Below are positions 26,794 through 36,764 of a DNA stretch of 64,000 nt, one piece after another. Positions within the stretch are counted from its first letter, which is position 1. Each line of letters begins with the position of its first letter. This DNA comes from Phaeobacter piscinae. GTDB lineage: Bacteria > Pseudomonadota > Alphaproteobacteria > Rhodobacterales > Rhodobacteraceae. The stretch lies in contig NZ_CP010684.1 in the NCBI RefSeq assembly GCF_002407245.1, positions 1-64,000 on the forward strand. The letters run 5' to 3'. A program made the translations under genes and the position numbers. The notes beneath the pieces were generated by a model that did not search any database, was not told the origin of the DNA, and worked only from the letters and a program-made list of their open reading frames with translations.

Positions 26794-28131
26794 ATGAGAC
26801 GTATTTACGAACCCCTTGCCTATACCGACCGGCCTATCAGCGCGCGGTATTGGGACCGTTTCCTACCGGATCCGGCGCCACGCTATGCGCCGCTGCGGGA
26901 CGAGGTCACGGCAGAGTTTGCGGTGATTGGCGGCGGTTACACCGGGTTGTCGGCGGCGCTGACACTGGCGGAGGCCGGCGCCGATGTGGTGCTTCTGGAC
27001 GCGCAGCGCCCGGGCTGGGGAGCGTCGGGGCGCAATGGCGGGCTGGTGTCGGTTGGCAGCGCGAAACTGGCGGATGACGCGATCCTGCGCCGCTACGGAC
27101 AGGCGGATGCGGAGCAGTTTTTCGCAGCGGAGCGGGCCGCCGTTGATCTGGTGGAGCGCTATGTCGAGCGGCTGGCGCTGGAGGTGGACCGCCATTCACG
27201 CGGCTATACCTTCGTCGCCCACCGCCCCGATCGTCTGACGGAGCTGCATGACTATGGGCAGGAGTACACCCGCCGCTATGGGCTGCCGTATGAGTTTATC
27301 CCGCAGGAGGAGATGGCCGCCCATGGGCTGAACAGCCCGGAGTTTCACGGCGCGGTCAACCTGCCGGTGGGATTTGCGCTGAACCCGATGAAATTCGTGC
27401 TGGGCCTGACCCGTGCGGTGGAGGCCGCCGGGGTGCGGATGTTCTCCGACACGCCGGTGCAGGCGATCACCCCGGCGGCGGGCGGGTATCTGTTGCAGGG
27501 GCCGACGGGGCAGGTCCGCGCCCGGCATCTGCTGGTTGCCACCAATGGCTATTCTTCGGATGACCTGCCCGGGGCGCTGGCGGGGCGTTATCTGCCGGTG
27601 CAGTCCAATATCATGGTGACCCGCCCGTTGAGCGAGGCGGAGATTGCTGATCAGGGCTGGTGGAGCGAACAGATGGTCTGTGACAGCCGCACCCTGCTGC
27701 ATTATCTGCGCCTGTTGCCGGATCGTCGCCTGTTGCTGGGGCTGCGCGGCTCGGTTCGGGTGAGTGAGGCGAATATCGCCGCCACCGAGGCGAAGGCGAG
27801 GGGCGATTTTGACCGCATGTTCCCGGCCTGGCGCGCGGTCGAGACAGAGCATTTCTGGTCCGGCCTCATCTGCATGACCCGCAATCTGGTGCCCTTTGCC
27901 GGGGCGATACCGGGGATGGACAATGCCTTTGCGGCGCTTGGGTATCATGGCAGCGGCGTCTGTATGGCGCCTTATGCCGGGGCGCTGATTGCCGATCAGG
28001 CGCTGGGGCGCCACCAGCGACCGCACCCGGATCTGATGCAGCGCCCCCTGCGCCGGTTTGAGCTGGGCCGCTGGCGGCGGTTGTCGCTGCCGCTTGCCTT
28101 TGGCTGGTATCATATCAAGGATCGGATCTGA
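26794..28131 (+). CDS. FAD-dependent amine/amino-acid oxidoreductase (DAO family)
   Basis: A 445-residue flavoprotein of the D-amino-acid oxidase/gamma-glutamylputrescine oxidase type (PuuB/OrdL-like). The FAD-binding GxGxxG appears as VIGGGYTGLSAALTLAEAGADVVLLDA near residue 45, followed by the family's GWGASGRNGGLV. The C-terminal FAD motif is YHGSGVCMAPYAGALIAD. These enzymes oxidise secondary amines to imines with release of an amine or aldehyde. It lies 97 bp downstream of the siderophore operon on the same strand. Whether it is linked to siderophore handling or merely adjacent is unknown. Confidence 0.85.
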   Translation: MRRIYEPLAYTDRPISARYWDRFLPDPAPRYAPLRDEVTAEFAVIGGGYTGLSAALTLAEAGADVVLLDAQRPGWGASGRNGGLVSVGSAKLADDAILRRYGQADAEQFFAAERAAVDLVERYVERLALEVDRHSRGYTFVAHRPDRLTELHDYGQEYTRRYGLPYEFIPQEEMAAHGLNSPEFHGAVNLPVGFALNPMKFVLGLTRAVEAAGVRMFSDTPVQAITPAAGGYLLQGPTGQVRARHLLVATNGYSSDDLPGALAGRYLPVQSNIMVTRPLSEAEIADQGWWSEQMVCDSRTLLHYLRLLPDRRLLLGLRGSVRVSEANIAATEAKARGDFDRMFPAWRAVETEHFWSGLICMTRNLVPFAGAIPGMDNAFAALGYHGSGVCMAPYAGALIADQALGRHQRPHPDLMQRPLRRFELGRWRRLSLPLAFGWYHIKDRI

Positions 28132-28187
28132 TCCGACGCGGGGCCGCGCGCGGGGGTATCCCAGACGCGGCCCCTGTGCTGGCTCGC

Positions 28188-28587
28188 TTATTCGCCTGCG
28201 TCCATCACCTGTTTGATGCCGACCTCGCCGCAGTCTCCCTCAATATTTGGACCGGCAGCCCGCCGGTGAGCAGCAGAATACCGTCTTCCACCTTGCCAAG
28301 CTGGCTATAGCCGTCGGCGTCTGGCGCCTGGTTCAGGACCGAGGTCGGAATCTTCAGGCTGGCAGAGGTATAGGCCTTGTGGAAACGGGGGTGGATCGTA
28401 TTGGCACCGGTGCCGTCGCCGCGCTGGAAATAGACCAGACACCCTGATCGTCTACAACAGAGACGGAGACCACAGGCTCAGCTTTGACGCATTTGGCGAC
28501 CGCGGCTTTCGCGCCGGCTTCTGCCACGGCAGCGGTCAGAACCGGGCGGTGAGGTGGACCACCCCCGGCTTGCGCCCGTCCGTTCAC
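28188..28587 (-). pseudogene. HbpS/GlcG-family heme-binding-like protein, frameshifted
   Basis: On the minus strand the sequence reads LTAAVAEAGAKAAVAKC and VVSVSVVDDQGV in one frame. It then continues as LVYFQRGDGTGANTIHPRF, HKAYTSASLKIPTS and GILLLTGGLPVQ in a second frame. It ends as GEVGIKQVMDAGE-stop in a third. Together these follow the order of HbpS/GlcG (DUF336) proteins, which bind heme or corrinoid-like ligands. The frameshifts lie near 28436-28445 and 28235-28250. No signal peptide or good start is left. The gene appears inactivated unless these are sequencing errors. It sits just after the GlxA-type regulator gene on the same strand. Confidence 0.78.
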
Positions 28588-29627
28588 ATCACCCGGCTGT
28601 CCGCCTGCGCGGTTTCGGCGTGACGAAACCGGCGCGGGCGCATGGTTTCCGGGGCCACGCCGCGAAAGGCGCTGCGACGGATCACATCGGGGGAATGGCC
28701 ATAGGTTTCGCGGATGTGCTGGCTGAGGCTCTGATAGCTGCCAAACCCGGTGGCGACCGCGACCTGGCGCACCGGAATATCGGTCTGGGTCAGCAGCTGA
28801 TGGGCGCGCTCCACCCGCAGCGCGCGATAAACGCTGAGCGGTGAACGGTCGAAATGCCGGGTAAACCGACGCTGCAGGCAGCGGGTGGAGACATTGAGGC
28901 TCTCGGCCAAGGCAGCGACCGAAAGCGGCGCCTCAATGTTGTCCTGCATCACCGCAAGACATTGGGTGATCAGCGTATCGCCTGCGGATTTCTGTTCAAG
29001 GTTGAGGGCGACGCGGCTTTTGGTTGGGCGTTTGCCGGTATCAAGGCCAAGGTAATGCGCCATGCCATCGGCGGCCAGCCGTCCGCAATCGGCGGCAACA
29101 ATATCCAGCAGCATCCGCGGGGTGGCGAAATTGCAGATCGCCGAATGCACCGTGCCGGAGACAGCGGTTGCGGCGCCGTCCTGATCCTGACGCAGACTGC
29201 ATTCCCCGGCTGAGGCAAGGAAATTCGGGTGGATTGCCAGATCGTGATCCTGGCCTCGGGCCAGTGCATCCAGCAGGAACACCGCGCCACCAACAAAGGC
29301 GCTGCGTTCGGCCAGTCGCATCACCTGATTGACGCGGGCGCGCTCCTTTGCGGACAGCTGCCAGCGGCTGTGAATATCGCCGAGAAACACCACCAGTGAG
29401 CGGGGGCGGGCACCGGCCGGACCGCTGGAGAGCATATCCAGACCACAGATGCGCACCCGGTATTGCACCCCGTCCAGCAGCTCATTTGCGGCCTCGAACA
29501 GATCGAGGATGATCTGGGCGGAGGAGCGCGGCGCGCCGTCGGGAAGGACAACGTCGATGTGGCGCAAGGCGCGGCCATGGGCAAAGGCAAAATCGGTGTC
29601 GCCGTGGCGCGGGGCGTGGATGGTCAT
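28584..29627 (-). CDS. GlxA-type AraC-family transcriptional regulator
   Basis: A 347-residue regulator with an N-terminal DJ-1/PfpI-like domain (about 20-195) and a C-terminal AraC domain (about 235-335). The AraC part shows LSVAALAESLNVSTRCLQRRF and VAVATGFGSYQSLSQHIRETYGHSP. The usual cysteine of the DJ-1 nucleophile elbow is not evident, as in most GlxA regulators, where this domain acts as a ligand sensor. Related proteins control quaternary-amine, glycine-betaine and amino-acid catabolism genes. The position directly downstream of gcvP makes control of glycine or amine metabolism plausible. GAGGCAG precedes the start. Confidence 0.83.
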   Translation of the reverse strand: MTIHAPRHGDTDFAFAHGRALRHIDVVLPDGAPRSSAQIILDLFEAANELLDGVQYRVRICGLDMLSSGPAGARPRSLVVFLGDIHSRWQLSAKERARVNQVMRLAERSAFVGGAVFLLDALARGQDHDLAIHPNFLASAGECSLRQDQDGAATAVSGTVHSAICNFATPRMLLDIVAADCGRLAADGMAHYLGLDTGKRPTKSRVALNLEQKSAGDTLITQCLAVMQDNIEAPLSVAALAESLNVSTRCLQRRFTRHFDRSPLSVYRALRVERAHQLLTQTDIPVRQVAVATGFGSYQSLSQHIRETYGHSPDVIRRSAFRGVAPETMRPRRFRHAETAQADSRVM

Positions 29628-29673
29628 CTGTCTGCCTCTCGTACTCTACGTGGATTGGTCCGGACAGGAGGGC

Positions 29674-29691
29674 CGCCGGTCGAGACCGGCG
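29674..29691 (-). terminator. Hairpin after gcvP
   Basis: A perfect 8-bp stem CGCCGGTC/GACCGGCG with a 2-nt loop, 26 bp past the gcvP stop. It lacks a T-run; a weak candidate end of the glycine operon transcript. Confidence 0.4.
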
Positions 29692-29716
29692 ACACCTCGG
29701 GTCTTGGGAGGGAGGC

Positions 29717-32572
29717 TTATTCAGCCGCCTCTGCGTAGTCCTCCATCGGAGGGCAGGTGCAGATCAGGTTGCGGTCGCCATAGGCGTTGTCGACGCGGTT
29801 CACTGCCGGCCAGTATTTATCAACACCGAGGTTGCCCGGAGGGAAGCAGGCCTGCTCGCGCGAGTAGGGGCGATCCCACTCACCAACCAGATCGCGCACC
29901 GTATGTGGTGCGTGCTTCAGCGGGTTGTTTTCGGCATCGATCTTACCGTCGATGATATCCTGCGCTTCCGACCGGATGGACAGCATGGCTTCGCAGAAGC
30001 GATCCAGCTCATCCTTGGGTTCGGATTCCGTCGGCTCCACCATCAGGGTGCCAGCCACCGGCCAGGACATGGTCGGCGCGTGGAACCCGCTGTCGATCAG
30101 GCGCTTGGCCACATCGTCAACGGAGACGCCAGCCTCGTCATTCAGCGGACGGGTGTCCAGAATGCACTCATGCGCCACACGACCGGATTCCGACGTGTAG
30201 AGGATCGGATAGGCATCCTTCAGACGCGCGGCGATGTAGTTGGCGTTGAGGATCGCCACCTTCGTCGCCTGGGTCAGGCCCGCACCACCCATCAGCAGGA
30301 TATACGCCCAGCTGACCGGCAGGATCGAGGGCGAGCCGAAGGGCGCCGCCGAGACCGGACCCACGGCGGTGCCGTATTCCGGGTGACCCGGCAGGTGCTC
30401 GGTCAGATGCGCCTTCACGCCGATCGGACCCATGCCGGGGCCACCACCGCCATGCGGAATGCAGAAGGTCTTGTGCAGGTTCAGGTGGCTGACGTCGCCG
30501 CCAATGTCACCCGGACGGGACACACCCACCATCGCGTTCATGTTGGCGCCATCGATATAGACCTGACCGCCGTGATCATGGGTGATCTGGCAGACCTCCT
30601 GAACGGTGGTCTCGAACACGCCATGGGTGGACGGATAGGTGATCATGCAGCCTGCGAGGTGGTCAGAGTGTTTCTCTGCCTTCTCGCGGAAGTCCGCCAC
30701 GTCGATGTTGCCGTTGTCGTCCGCTTTGATCGGAACCACTTTCCAGCCCACCATCTGCGCGGAGGCCGGGTTGGTGCCATGGGCAGAGGTCGGGATCAGG
30801 CAGACGTTGCGATGCGCCTCACCACGCGAGGCGTGGTAGTTGCGGATCGTCAGCAGGCCCGCATATTCGCCCTGCGCACCGGAGTTCGGCTGCTGGGAAA
30901 TCGCGTCATAGCCGGTGATCTGGCACAGCTTGTCGTTCAGATCGTCGATCATCTGGTGGTAGCCCTGCGCCTGATCTTCGGGAACGAAGGGGTGCAGGTT
31001 GCCAAATTCCGGCCAGGTGACCGGGATCATTTCGATGGTCGCGTTCAGCTTCATGGTGCAGGAGCCAAGCGGGATCATCGCGCGGTCCAGCGCCAGATCG
31101 CGGTCGGCCAGACGGCGCATGTAGCGGGTAATCTCGGCCTCGGCCCGGTTCTTGTGGAAGATCGGGTGGGTCAGATACGCGCTGTCGCGCAGCATGGCTT
31201 CGGGCAGACGGTACTGCTTGTTGGAGCTGTCGTCCTTGCGGTCGATGCCAAAGGCCCCCCAGACGGCCTCGATGGTTTCGGGGCGGGTCTGTTCGTCCAG
31301 CGAGATGCCGACCTTGGTTTCGCCGACGCGGCGCAGGTTGATGCCCCGCTGCACAGCGGCTTCCATGACGGTTTTCTGCAGGTGACCCACCTCGACGGTG
31401 ATGGTGTCGAAGAAGACTTCCGGTTCAACCTTGAACCCGGCCTCTTCCAGACCAGCGGCCAGACGCGCGGTTTTGCGGTGGACGGACTGGGCAATCGCCT
31501 TGATGCCATCGGGACCGTGGTAGACGGCATACATCGACGCGATCACCGCCAGCAGCGCCTGTGCGGTACAGACGTTGGAGTTGGCTTTCTCGCGGCGGAT
31601 GTGCTGTTCGCGGGTCTGCAGCGACAGGCGGTAGGCCTTGTTGCCGCGGGCATCGATGGACACACCGATGATCCGGCCCGGCATCGAGCGTTTCAGCTTG
31701 TCCGAAGTCGCCATATAAGCAGCGTGCGGGCCGCCGTAGCCCATCGGAACGCCGAAACGCTGGGTGGAGCCGATGGCGATATCCGCGCCCATTTCACCGG
31801 GGGATTTCAGCAGCGCCAGCGACAGGATGTCGGCGGCCACAACCGCGATGCCCTTGTGCTCGTGCAGGGCGGCGATCTGGTCGCTGAAATCGGTGACGTG
31901 GCCATGGGTGCCGGGGTACTGGAAGATCGCGCCAAAGACGGCGCCGGCATCCAGCTCTGCCGGTTCGGCAACCACAACATCGATGCCCAGAGGCTCGGCG
32001 CGGGTCTTGATCACGGCAACGGTCTGCGGGTGGCAGTTCTTGTCCACGAAGAAGGCTGCGTTATTCGCCTTGGAGCGCGAACCGCGATGCGCCATCGCCA
32101 TGGCTTCGGCCGCGGCAGTGGCTTCGTCGAGCAGCGAGGCATTGGCCACCGGCAGGCCGGTCAGATCGCTGACCATGGTCTGGAAGTTCAACAGCGCCTC
32201 AAGACGGCCCTGCGAAATCTCGGGCTGGTAGGGCGTGTAAGCCGTGTACCAGGCGGGGTTTTCCAGAATGTTGCGCAGGATCGGGGCCGGCGTGGTGGTG
32301 CCGTGGTAGCCCTGACCGATCAGGGAGGTCAGCACCTTGTTCTTGCCCGCGATCTCTTTCATGTGGAAGAGCGCATCGCGTTCGGTCATCGCCGGGCCCC
32401 AGTCCAGCGCCTCTTTCTGGCGGATGGCGGGCGGCACGGTGGCGTCGATCAGCTCATCGAGGGTGTTGAAGCCGATCACCTTCAGCATATCAGCCATTTC
32501 ACGCGGGCTGGGCCCGATGTGGCGGCGATTGGCAAAGTCGTAGGCTTCGTAATCAGTCAGTTTGAAGGCCAT
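29717..32572 (-). CDS. gcvP: Glycine dehydrogenase (decarboxylating), P protein
   Basis: A 951-residue PLP enzyme that decarboxylates glycine and passes the aminomethyl group to the lipoyl arm of GcvH. It is the long single-chain form, with both the inactive N-terminal and catalytic C-terminal halves. The PLP lysine lies in [19 protein letters not shown] near residue 697. The start [22 protein letters not shown] is typical, and AGGACA precedes it. It is the last gene of the gcvT-gcvH-gcvP series on the minus strand, about 100 bp after gcvH. Length and motifs are complete. Confidence 0.96.
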   Translation of the reverse strand: MAFKLTDYEAYDFANRRHIGPSPREMADMLKVIGFNTLDELIDATVPPAIRQKEALDWGPAMTERDALFHMKEIAGKNKVLTSLIGQGYHGTTTPAPILRNILENPAWYTAYTPYQPEISQGRLEALLNFQTMVSDLTGLPVANASLLDEATAAAEAMAMAHRGSRSKANNAAFFVDKNCHPQTVAVIKTRAEPLGIDVVVAEPAELDAGAVFGAIFQYPGTHGHVTDFSDQIAALHEHKGIAVVAADILSLALLKSPGEMGADIAIGSTQRFGVPMGYGGPHAAYMATSDKLKRSMPGRIIGVSIDARGNKAYRLSLQTREQHIRREKANSNVCTAQALLAVIASMYAVYHGPDGIKAIAQSVHRKTARLAAGLEEAGFKVEPEVFFDTITVEVGHLQKTVMEAAVQRGINLRRVGETKVGISLDEQTRPETIEAVWGAFGIDRKDDSSNKQYRLPEAMLRDSAYLTHPIFHKNRAEAEITRYMRRLADRDLALDRAMIPLGSCTMKLNATIEMIPVTWPEFGNLHPFVPEDQAQGYHQMIDDLNDKLCQITGYDAISQQPNSGAQGEYAGLLTIRNYHASRGEAHRNVCLIPTSAHGTNPASAQMVGWKVVPIKADDNGNIDVADFREKAEKHSDHLAGCMITYPSTHGVFETTVQEVCQITHDHGGQVYIDGANMNAMVGVSRPGDIGGDVSHLNLHKTFCIPHGGGGPGMGPIGVKAHLTEHLPGHPEYGTAVGPVSAAPFGSPSILPVSWAYILLMGGAGLTQATKVAILNANYIAARLKDAYPILYTSESGRVAHECILDTRPLNDEAGVSVDDVAKRLIDSGFHAPTMSWPVAGTLMVEPTESEPKDELDRFCEAMLSIRSEAQDIIDGKIDAENNPLKHAPHTVRDLVGEWDRPYSREQACFPPGNLGVDKYWPAVNRVDNAYGDRNLICTCPPMEDYAEAAE

Positions 32573-32672
32573 GGGAATGTCCTAATTCGTGGTGGTCCCA
32601 CCGGACCATACCGGCGGGTAATCAAGGGAGGGATCGGGCCAGCACGACAGCCGGCCCGGCCCATCAGCAGGA

Positions 32673-33038
32673 TCAGCCGATCAGGGCCTTGTAGCCGTCC
32701 AGATCCATCAGATCTTCCAGCTGGGCGCTGTCGGAGAGCTTGATCTTGTAGATCCAGGCCGCGCCTTCGGGGTCTTCGTTCAGGGCGCTGGGGTTGTCGG
32801 CCAGATCTTCGTTCACGGCGGTGATTTCACCATCCAGAGGCGCGTAGATTTCCGACGCCGCTTTCACTGATTCAATGACGCCGATCTCGCCGCCTTTTTC
32901 GAATTCTTCACCGCTGTCCTGCTGCTCGACAAAGACAACTTCGCCCAGCTGGTCAGCTGCGTGTTTGGTGATGCCGAGCGTGGCGGTGTCGCCCTCGACG
33001 GTGATCCATTCGTGATCTTCGGAATAATAGGTGGTCAT
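32673..33038 (-). CDS. gcvH: Glycine cleavage system H protein
   Basis: A 121-residue lipoyl carrier protein that shuttles the aminomethyl intermediate among P, T and L proteins. The lipoylated lysine is K59 in GVIESVKAASEIYAP. The family start YYSEDHEWI and the FVEQQDSGEEFEKG segment are intact. AGGAG lies well spaced before the ATG. The gene sits 18 bp after gcvT. Lipoyl supply may come from lipA in the same cluster. Confidence 0.96.
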   Translation of the reverse strand: MTTYYSEDHEWITVEGDTATLGITKHAADQLGEVVFVEQQDSGEEFEKGGEIGVIESVKAASEIYAPLDGEITAVNEDLADNPSALNEDPEGAAWIYKIKLSDSAQLEDLMDLDGYKALIG

Positions 33039-33056
33039 CTCGGGTACTCCTGGAGC

Positions 33057-34154
33057 TTAGCGTTTGTAATTCTGGGTGACGAAGGGCAGGGCGACGATTT
33101 CTGCGTCATGGGCCTTGCCACGAATGATCAGTTTGACCTGTTCGCCGACCTTGCCGTGCGGGGCCGCGACATAGCCCATGGCGACCGGGCCGCCGACGGT
33201 GGGGCCAAAACAGCCAGAGGTGATCTCACCAATGGTGTTGCCTTCGGCGCATTGGATCTCAACGTGCTGACGGGCAGGGGCGCGCCCGGAGGGTTTGATC
33301 CCGACCAGTTTCTTCGCCGCGCCTTCGGCCAGCTCTTTCTGGATGCGGTCAGCACCGGGGAAACCGCCCTCTTCCTTGCGGCGTTTCTGGATCGCCCAGG
33401 CCAGCGACGCCTCAATCGGAGAGGTCGACTGGTCAATATCGTTGCCATAGAGGCAGAGGCCCGCTTCCAGACGCAGGGAGTCCCGCGCGCCCAGACCGGC
33501 CGGCTCACAATCCTCATGGGCCAGGAACAGTTTGGTGATGCGTTCGGCGTCTGCATCGGGGATGGAAATCTCATAGCCATCTTCGCCAGTGTAGCCGAGG
33601 CGCGACAGCCGACATTCCACACCGTCGATATCAGCGACGATGGTTTCCATGAACTTCATCTCACGGGCAGCAGGGCACAGATCGCCCACTACATTTTCGG
33701 CGGCGGGGCCCTGAACGGCCACCAGCGCGCGGTCGAAGATCTCGGTCACTTCGACGCCGTCGAGATGCGCCTTCATGTGGGGGATGTCCTGATGACGCAG
33801 GGCCGCGTTCACCACCACGAAATAATGGTCGCCGGCGTTGGAGACGATGAGGTCATCCATGATGCCGCCGTCTTCATTGGTGAAGAAACCATAGCGCGCC
33901 TTGCCTTCCTTGAGGGTGGCATAGGCCTGCGGGCAGATCGCTTCCAGTTTCTCGCCGACGTTGTCGCCGCGCAGGATCACCTGACCCATGTGGCTGACAT
34001 CGAACAGCGCAGCTTTCTCGCGGCACTGCTTGTGCTCTCCCATGATGCCCATGGGGTATTGGACCGGCATTTCCCAGCCGGCAAAGTCGACCATCTTGCC
34101 GCCGAGGGCGACATGCAGGTCATAGAGCGGAGTACGTTTCGGCGCGTCGGTCAT
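33057..34154 (-). CDS. gcvT: Aminomethyltransferase, T protein
   Basis: A 365-residue tetrahydrofolate-dependent enzyme that releases ammonia from the H-protein intermediate and makes methylene-THF. Seen are TPLYDLHVALGGKMVDFAGW, DVSHMGQVILRG, the catalytic Asp region (NEDGGIMDDLIV) and the GYTGEDGYEISIP folate-site segment. It is the normal length for the family. It lies 78 bp downstream of the symporter gene, separated by a strong hairpin, and just upstream of gcvH. Confidence 0.95.
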   Translation of the reverse strand: MTDAPKRTPLYDLHVALGGKMVDFAGWEMPVQYPMGIMGEHKQCREKAALFDVSHMGQVILRGDNVGEKLEAICPQAYATLKEGKARYGFFTNEDGGIMDDLIVSNAGDHYFVVVNAALRHQDIPHMKAHLDGVEVTEIFDRALVAVQGPAAENVVGDLCPAAREMKFMETIVADIDGVECRLSRLGYTGEDGYEISIPDADAERITKLFLAHEDCEPAGLGARDSLRLEAGLCLYGNDIDQSTSPIEASLAWAIQKRRKEEGGFPGADRIQKELAEGAAKKLVGIKPSGRAPARQHVEIQCAEGNTIGEITSGCFGPTVGGPVAMGYVAAPHGKVGEQVKLIIRGKAHDAEIVALPFVTQNYKR

Positions 34155-34189
34155 AGCGTCTTGCCCTTGAATTGGAATGTGAAAGGAAC

Positions 34190-34215
34190 CGGGGCGCGAC
34201 GCCTGCCGCGCCCCG
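34190..34215 (-). terminator. Intercistronic hairpin between symporter gene and gcvT
   Basis: A 9-bp perfect stem CGGGGCGCG/CGCGCCCCG with an 8-nt loop, 18 bp past the symporter stop on the minus strand and followed by GGTTCCTTTC. It may end part of the transcripts or stabilise the upstream mRNA. Confidence 0.5.
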
Positions 34216-34232
34216 ATGTAGGTTGATTTTGG

Positions 34233-35609
34233 TTATTCTGCCGCGCCTTTGCTCGGCTCTTCGGTCTGCCCGTTGGAGGCAAAGAACTCTTTGGTCACCT
34301 TGAAGACAACCGGGCTCAGCAGGGCGAGAGCGATCAGGTTCGGGATCGCCATCATGGCGTTCAGCGTGTCTGCAAGCAGCCAGATGAAGCCCAGATCAGC
34401 AGTCGCCCCGAAGTAGATCGCGACGATCCACAGCACACGGTAGCCGATCAGCACCTTGGCACCCAAGAGGTAGCCGACGCATTTCTCGCCATAGTAGGAC
34501 CAGCCCAGAATGGTGGTAAAGGCAAAGATCGACAGCGCGATGGCAATCACATAGCCGCCAAAGCCGGGCAGGGAGGTTTCAAACGCCAGCGAGGTCAGCG
34601 CGGCACCACTTTCGCCCGACGTCCAGGCGCCGGAGGCGATGATCGCCAGACCGGTGATGGAGCAGACGATGATGGTGTCGATGAACGTGCCCAGCATCGC
34701 GATCAGACCCTGGTTTACCGGACCTTTGGTCTCAGCTGCGGCATGCGCAATCGGAGCGGAGCCCAGACCGGCTTCGTTCGAGAACACGCCACGCGCCACA
34801 CCAAAGCGGATCGCGGCCCAGACAGCGGCACCGGCAAAGCCACCTTCAGCAGCGGAGGGGGTGAAGGCATAGGTGAAAACCAGACCCAATGCGTTGCCCA
34901 GTTGGTCGGCGTTGATGATCAGCACCAACAGACCGATGGTGATGTAGCTGACTGCCATGAACGGCACCAGCTTACCAGCCACAGCCCCAATGCGGGTGAT
35001 GCCGCCAAGGATCACGGCACCGGTCAGCGCCATCAGCACGATACCGGTGATGGACGGGTTGAAGCCAAAGTTGGTTTCCAGCACCTGCGCCACACCGTTG
35101 GCCTGCACGCCGTTGCCGATCCCAAAGGCCGCAATTGCGCCGAACAGGGCAAAGGCAAAGCCCAGCCAGGCCCATTTCTGGCCAAGACCATTTTTGATGT
35201 AATACATCGGGCCACCGACATAGTTACCCTGATCGTCCTGCTCGCGGTATTTCACCGCCAGCACGGCCTCAGAATATTTGGTGGCCATGCCCACGAGTGC
35301 GGTCATCCACATCCAGAACAGCGCGCCGGGACCGCCGAGGAACACAGCGGTTGCAACGCCGGCGATGTTGCCGGTGCCGATGGTGGCGGACAGCGCGGTC
35401 ATCAGCGCGTTAAACGGGGTGATCTGGCCTTCGCCGTCGCCCGCCTCGCGGCCTTTGAACAGCAGCGCAAAGCCGGTGCCGATGCGCAGGATGGGCATCA
35501 GCTTCAGCCCGACCTGCAAAAACAGGCCAACGCCGAGAATGAGGACCAGCATCAGCGGGCCCCAGACGATCTCGTTGATATAGCCCACAATTGAATTCAG
35601 AACTTCCAT
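34233..35609 (-). CDS. Sodium:alanine/glycine symporter (AGCS family)
   Basis: A 458-residue inner membrane sodium-coupled carrier for alanine or glycine. About ten to eleven hydrophobic helices are visible. Family motifs include SATIGTGNIAGVATAVFLGGPGALFWMW, GGPMYYIKNGLG, and FSNEAGLGSAPIAHAAAETKGPV. GGGAGGAAAAAT precedes the ATG. The position between lipA and gcvT makes glycine the likely main substrate, feeding the glycine cleavage system. Confidence 0.92.
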   Translation of the reverse strand: MEVLNSIVGYINEIVWGPLMLVLILGVGLFLQVGLKLMPILRIGTGFALLFKGREAGDGEGQITPFNALMTALSATIGTGNIAGVATAVFLGGPGALFWMWMTALVGMATKYSEAVLAVKYREQDDQGNYVGGPMYYIKNGLGQKWAWLGFAFALFGAIAAFGIGNGVQANGVAQVLETNFGFNPSITGIVLMALTGAVILGGITRIGAVAGKLVPFMAVSYITIGLLVLIINADQLGNALGLVFTYAFTPSAAEGGFAGAAVWAAIRFGVARGVFSNEAGLGSAPIAHAAAETKGPVNQGLIAMLGTFIDTIIVCSITGLAIIASGAWTSGESGAALTSLAFETSLPGFGGYVIAIALSIFAFTTILGWSYYGEKCVGYLLGAKVLIGYRVLWIVAIYFGATADLGFIWLLADTLNAMMAIPNLIALALLSPVVFKVTKEFFASNGQTEEPSKGAAE

Positions 35610-35758
35610 ATTTTTCCTCCCTTTAGGTGGTATTCTCTGGCCTTAGATTGCCTGTCCCGGCCTTTGCTGCGGTTCGCGACCGGTGACAAGTCATTTTCTG
35701 GGTTCCGCCCCTCCTGCCGCGACCGACCAGCCGCGGGGCAGACCCCAAATGCGGGGGT

Positions 35759-36727
35759 TTACGCTGTGCTGTCTCCCCCTGCATTGACGCTGGTGAGCTG
35801 CCGGTTCCGGGCCTCTTTCAGCGCTGCAAAATCCTCATCCGCGTGGAAGGATGAGCGGGTCAGAGGTGTCGCCGAGACCCCCAGGAACCCTTTGCTTCGG
35901 GCCATCCGCTCAATCTGCTCGAACTCCTCAGGGGTGACGAAGCGATCAATCGGATGGTGTTTCGGGGTGGGCTGCAGATATTGGCCCACGGTCAGGAAAT
36001 CGACATCTGCGGCGCGCAGATCGTCCATCACCTGACGCAGATCTTCCAATGTTTCGCCCATGCCAACCATCAGGCCGGATTTGGTGAACACCTGCGGATT
36101 GGCGCGTTTGGCGTCATCCAGCAGGCGCAGCGAGCTGTAGTAGCGCGCGCCGGGACGGACACGGGGGTAGAGATGCGGCACGGTTTCCAGATTGTGGTTG
36201 AACACATCCGGCGCGGCCTCAAACACGATCTCGGCGGCGTTGCCCTTGCCCAGAAAATCCGGGGTCAGCACCTCAATCGTGGTGTCGGGGGTCTGGTGGC
36301 GCACGGCGCGGATGGTCTGGGCGATATGTTCGGCGCCGCCGTCCTCAAGATCGTCGCGGTCAACGCTGGTGATCACCACATGGCGCAGCGCCAATTTCTT
36401 CACCGCCAAGGCCACGCGACCGGGTTCAAAGGCGTCCAGCGCATCGGGGCGGCCGGTGGAGACGTTGCAGAAGGAACAGCCGCGGGTGCAGACCTCCCCC
36501 ATGATCATCATGGTGGCGTGGCGTTTGGACCAGCATTCGCCAATATTGGGGCAGGCGGCCTCTTCGCAGACGGTGGTCAGATTGTGGTCCCGCATCAGAC
36601 GCCGGGTCTCGAAATACTCGGCGCTCTCGATTTTCTTGCGGCGGATCCACTTCGGCTTACGCGGAATCTCGCTATCGGCCTTTTTCGACTTTTCCGGGTG
36701 GCGGAGCCGCGGCATCGGGACGTTCAT
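35759..36727 (-). CDS. lipA: Lipoyl synthase
   Basis: A 322-residue radical-SAM enzyme that inserts two sulfurs into protein-bound octanoyl groups to form lipoyl arms, for example on GcvH. The auxiliary cluster cysteines C54, C59 and C65 ([12 protein letters not shown]) and the radical-SAM cysteines C80, C84 and C87 ([10 protein letters not shown]) are all present. The conserved C-terminal RSSFHAD is also there. The start at 36727 ([13 protein letters not shown]) has a strong AGGAGGTACC site; the longer frame to 36796 is rejected. It lies 37 bp downstream of lpdA. Confidence 0.95.
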   Translation of the reverse strand: MNVPMPRLRHPEKSKKADSEIPRKPKWIRRKKIESAEYFETRRLMRDHNLTTVCEEAACPNIGECWSKRHATMMIMGEVCTRGCSFCNVSTGRPDALDAFEPGRVALAVKKLALRHVVITSVDRDDLEDGGAEHIAQTIRAVRHQTPDTTIEVLTPDFLGKGNAAEIVFEAAPDVFNHNLETVPHLYPRVRPGARYYSSLRLLDDAKRANPQVFTKSGLMVGMGETLEDLRQVMDDLRAADVDFLTVGQYLQPTPKHHPIDRFVTPEEFEQIERMARSKGFLGVSATPLTRSSFHADEDFAALKEARNRQLTSVNAGGDSTA

Positions 36728-36764
36728 CTGGGGTACCTCCTCAGGGCGAGAGATCTGACAGCGA

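Noticed and set aside
28604..28623. GTTTCGGCGTGACGAAAC-like segment resembling parS
   Set aside because: The arms match but the spacing is three bases too long, and it is within the end of the GlxA-type regulator gene.
29903..32743. 946-codon plus-strand frame opposite gcvP
   Set aside because: Very long, but it exactly mirrors gcvP, whose motifs are complete on the other strand; repetitive His/Asp/Gly-rich composition is typical of a shadow frame.
35610..35758. Possible glycine riboswitch upstream of the symporter
   Set aside because: The leader was read on the minus strand; I found no glycine-aptamer core elements, and the gap is too short for a typical tandem aptamer.
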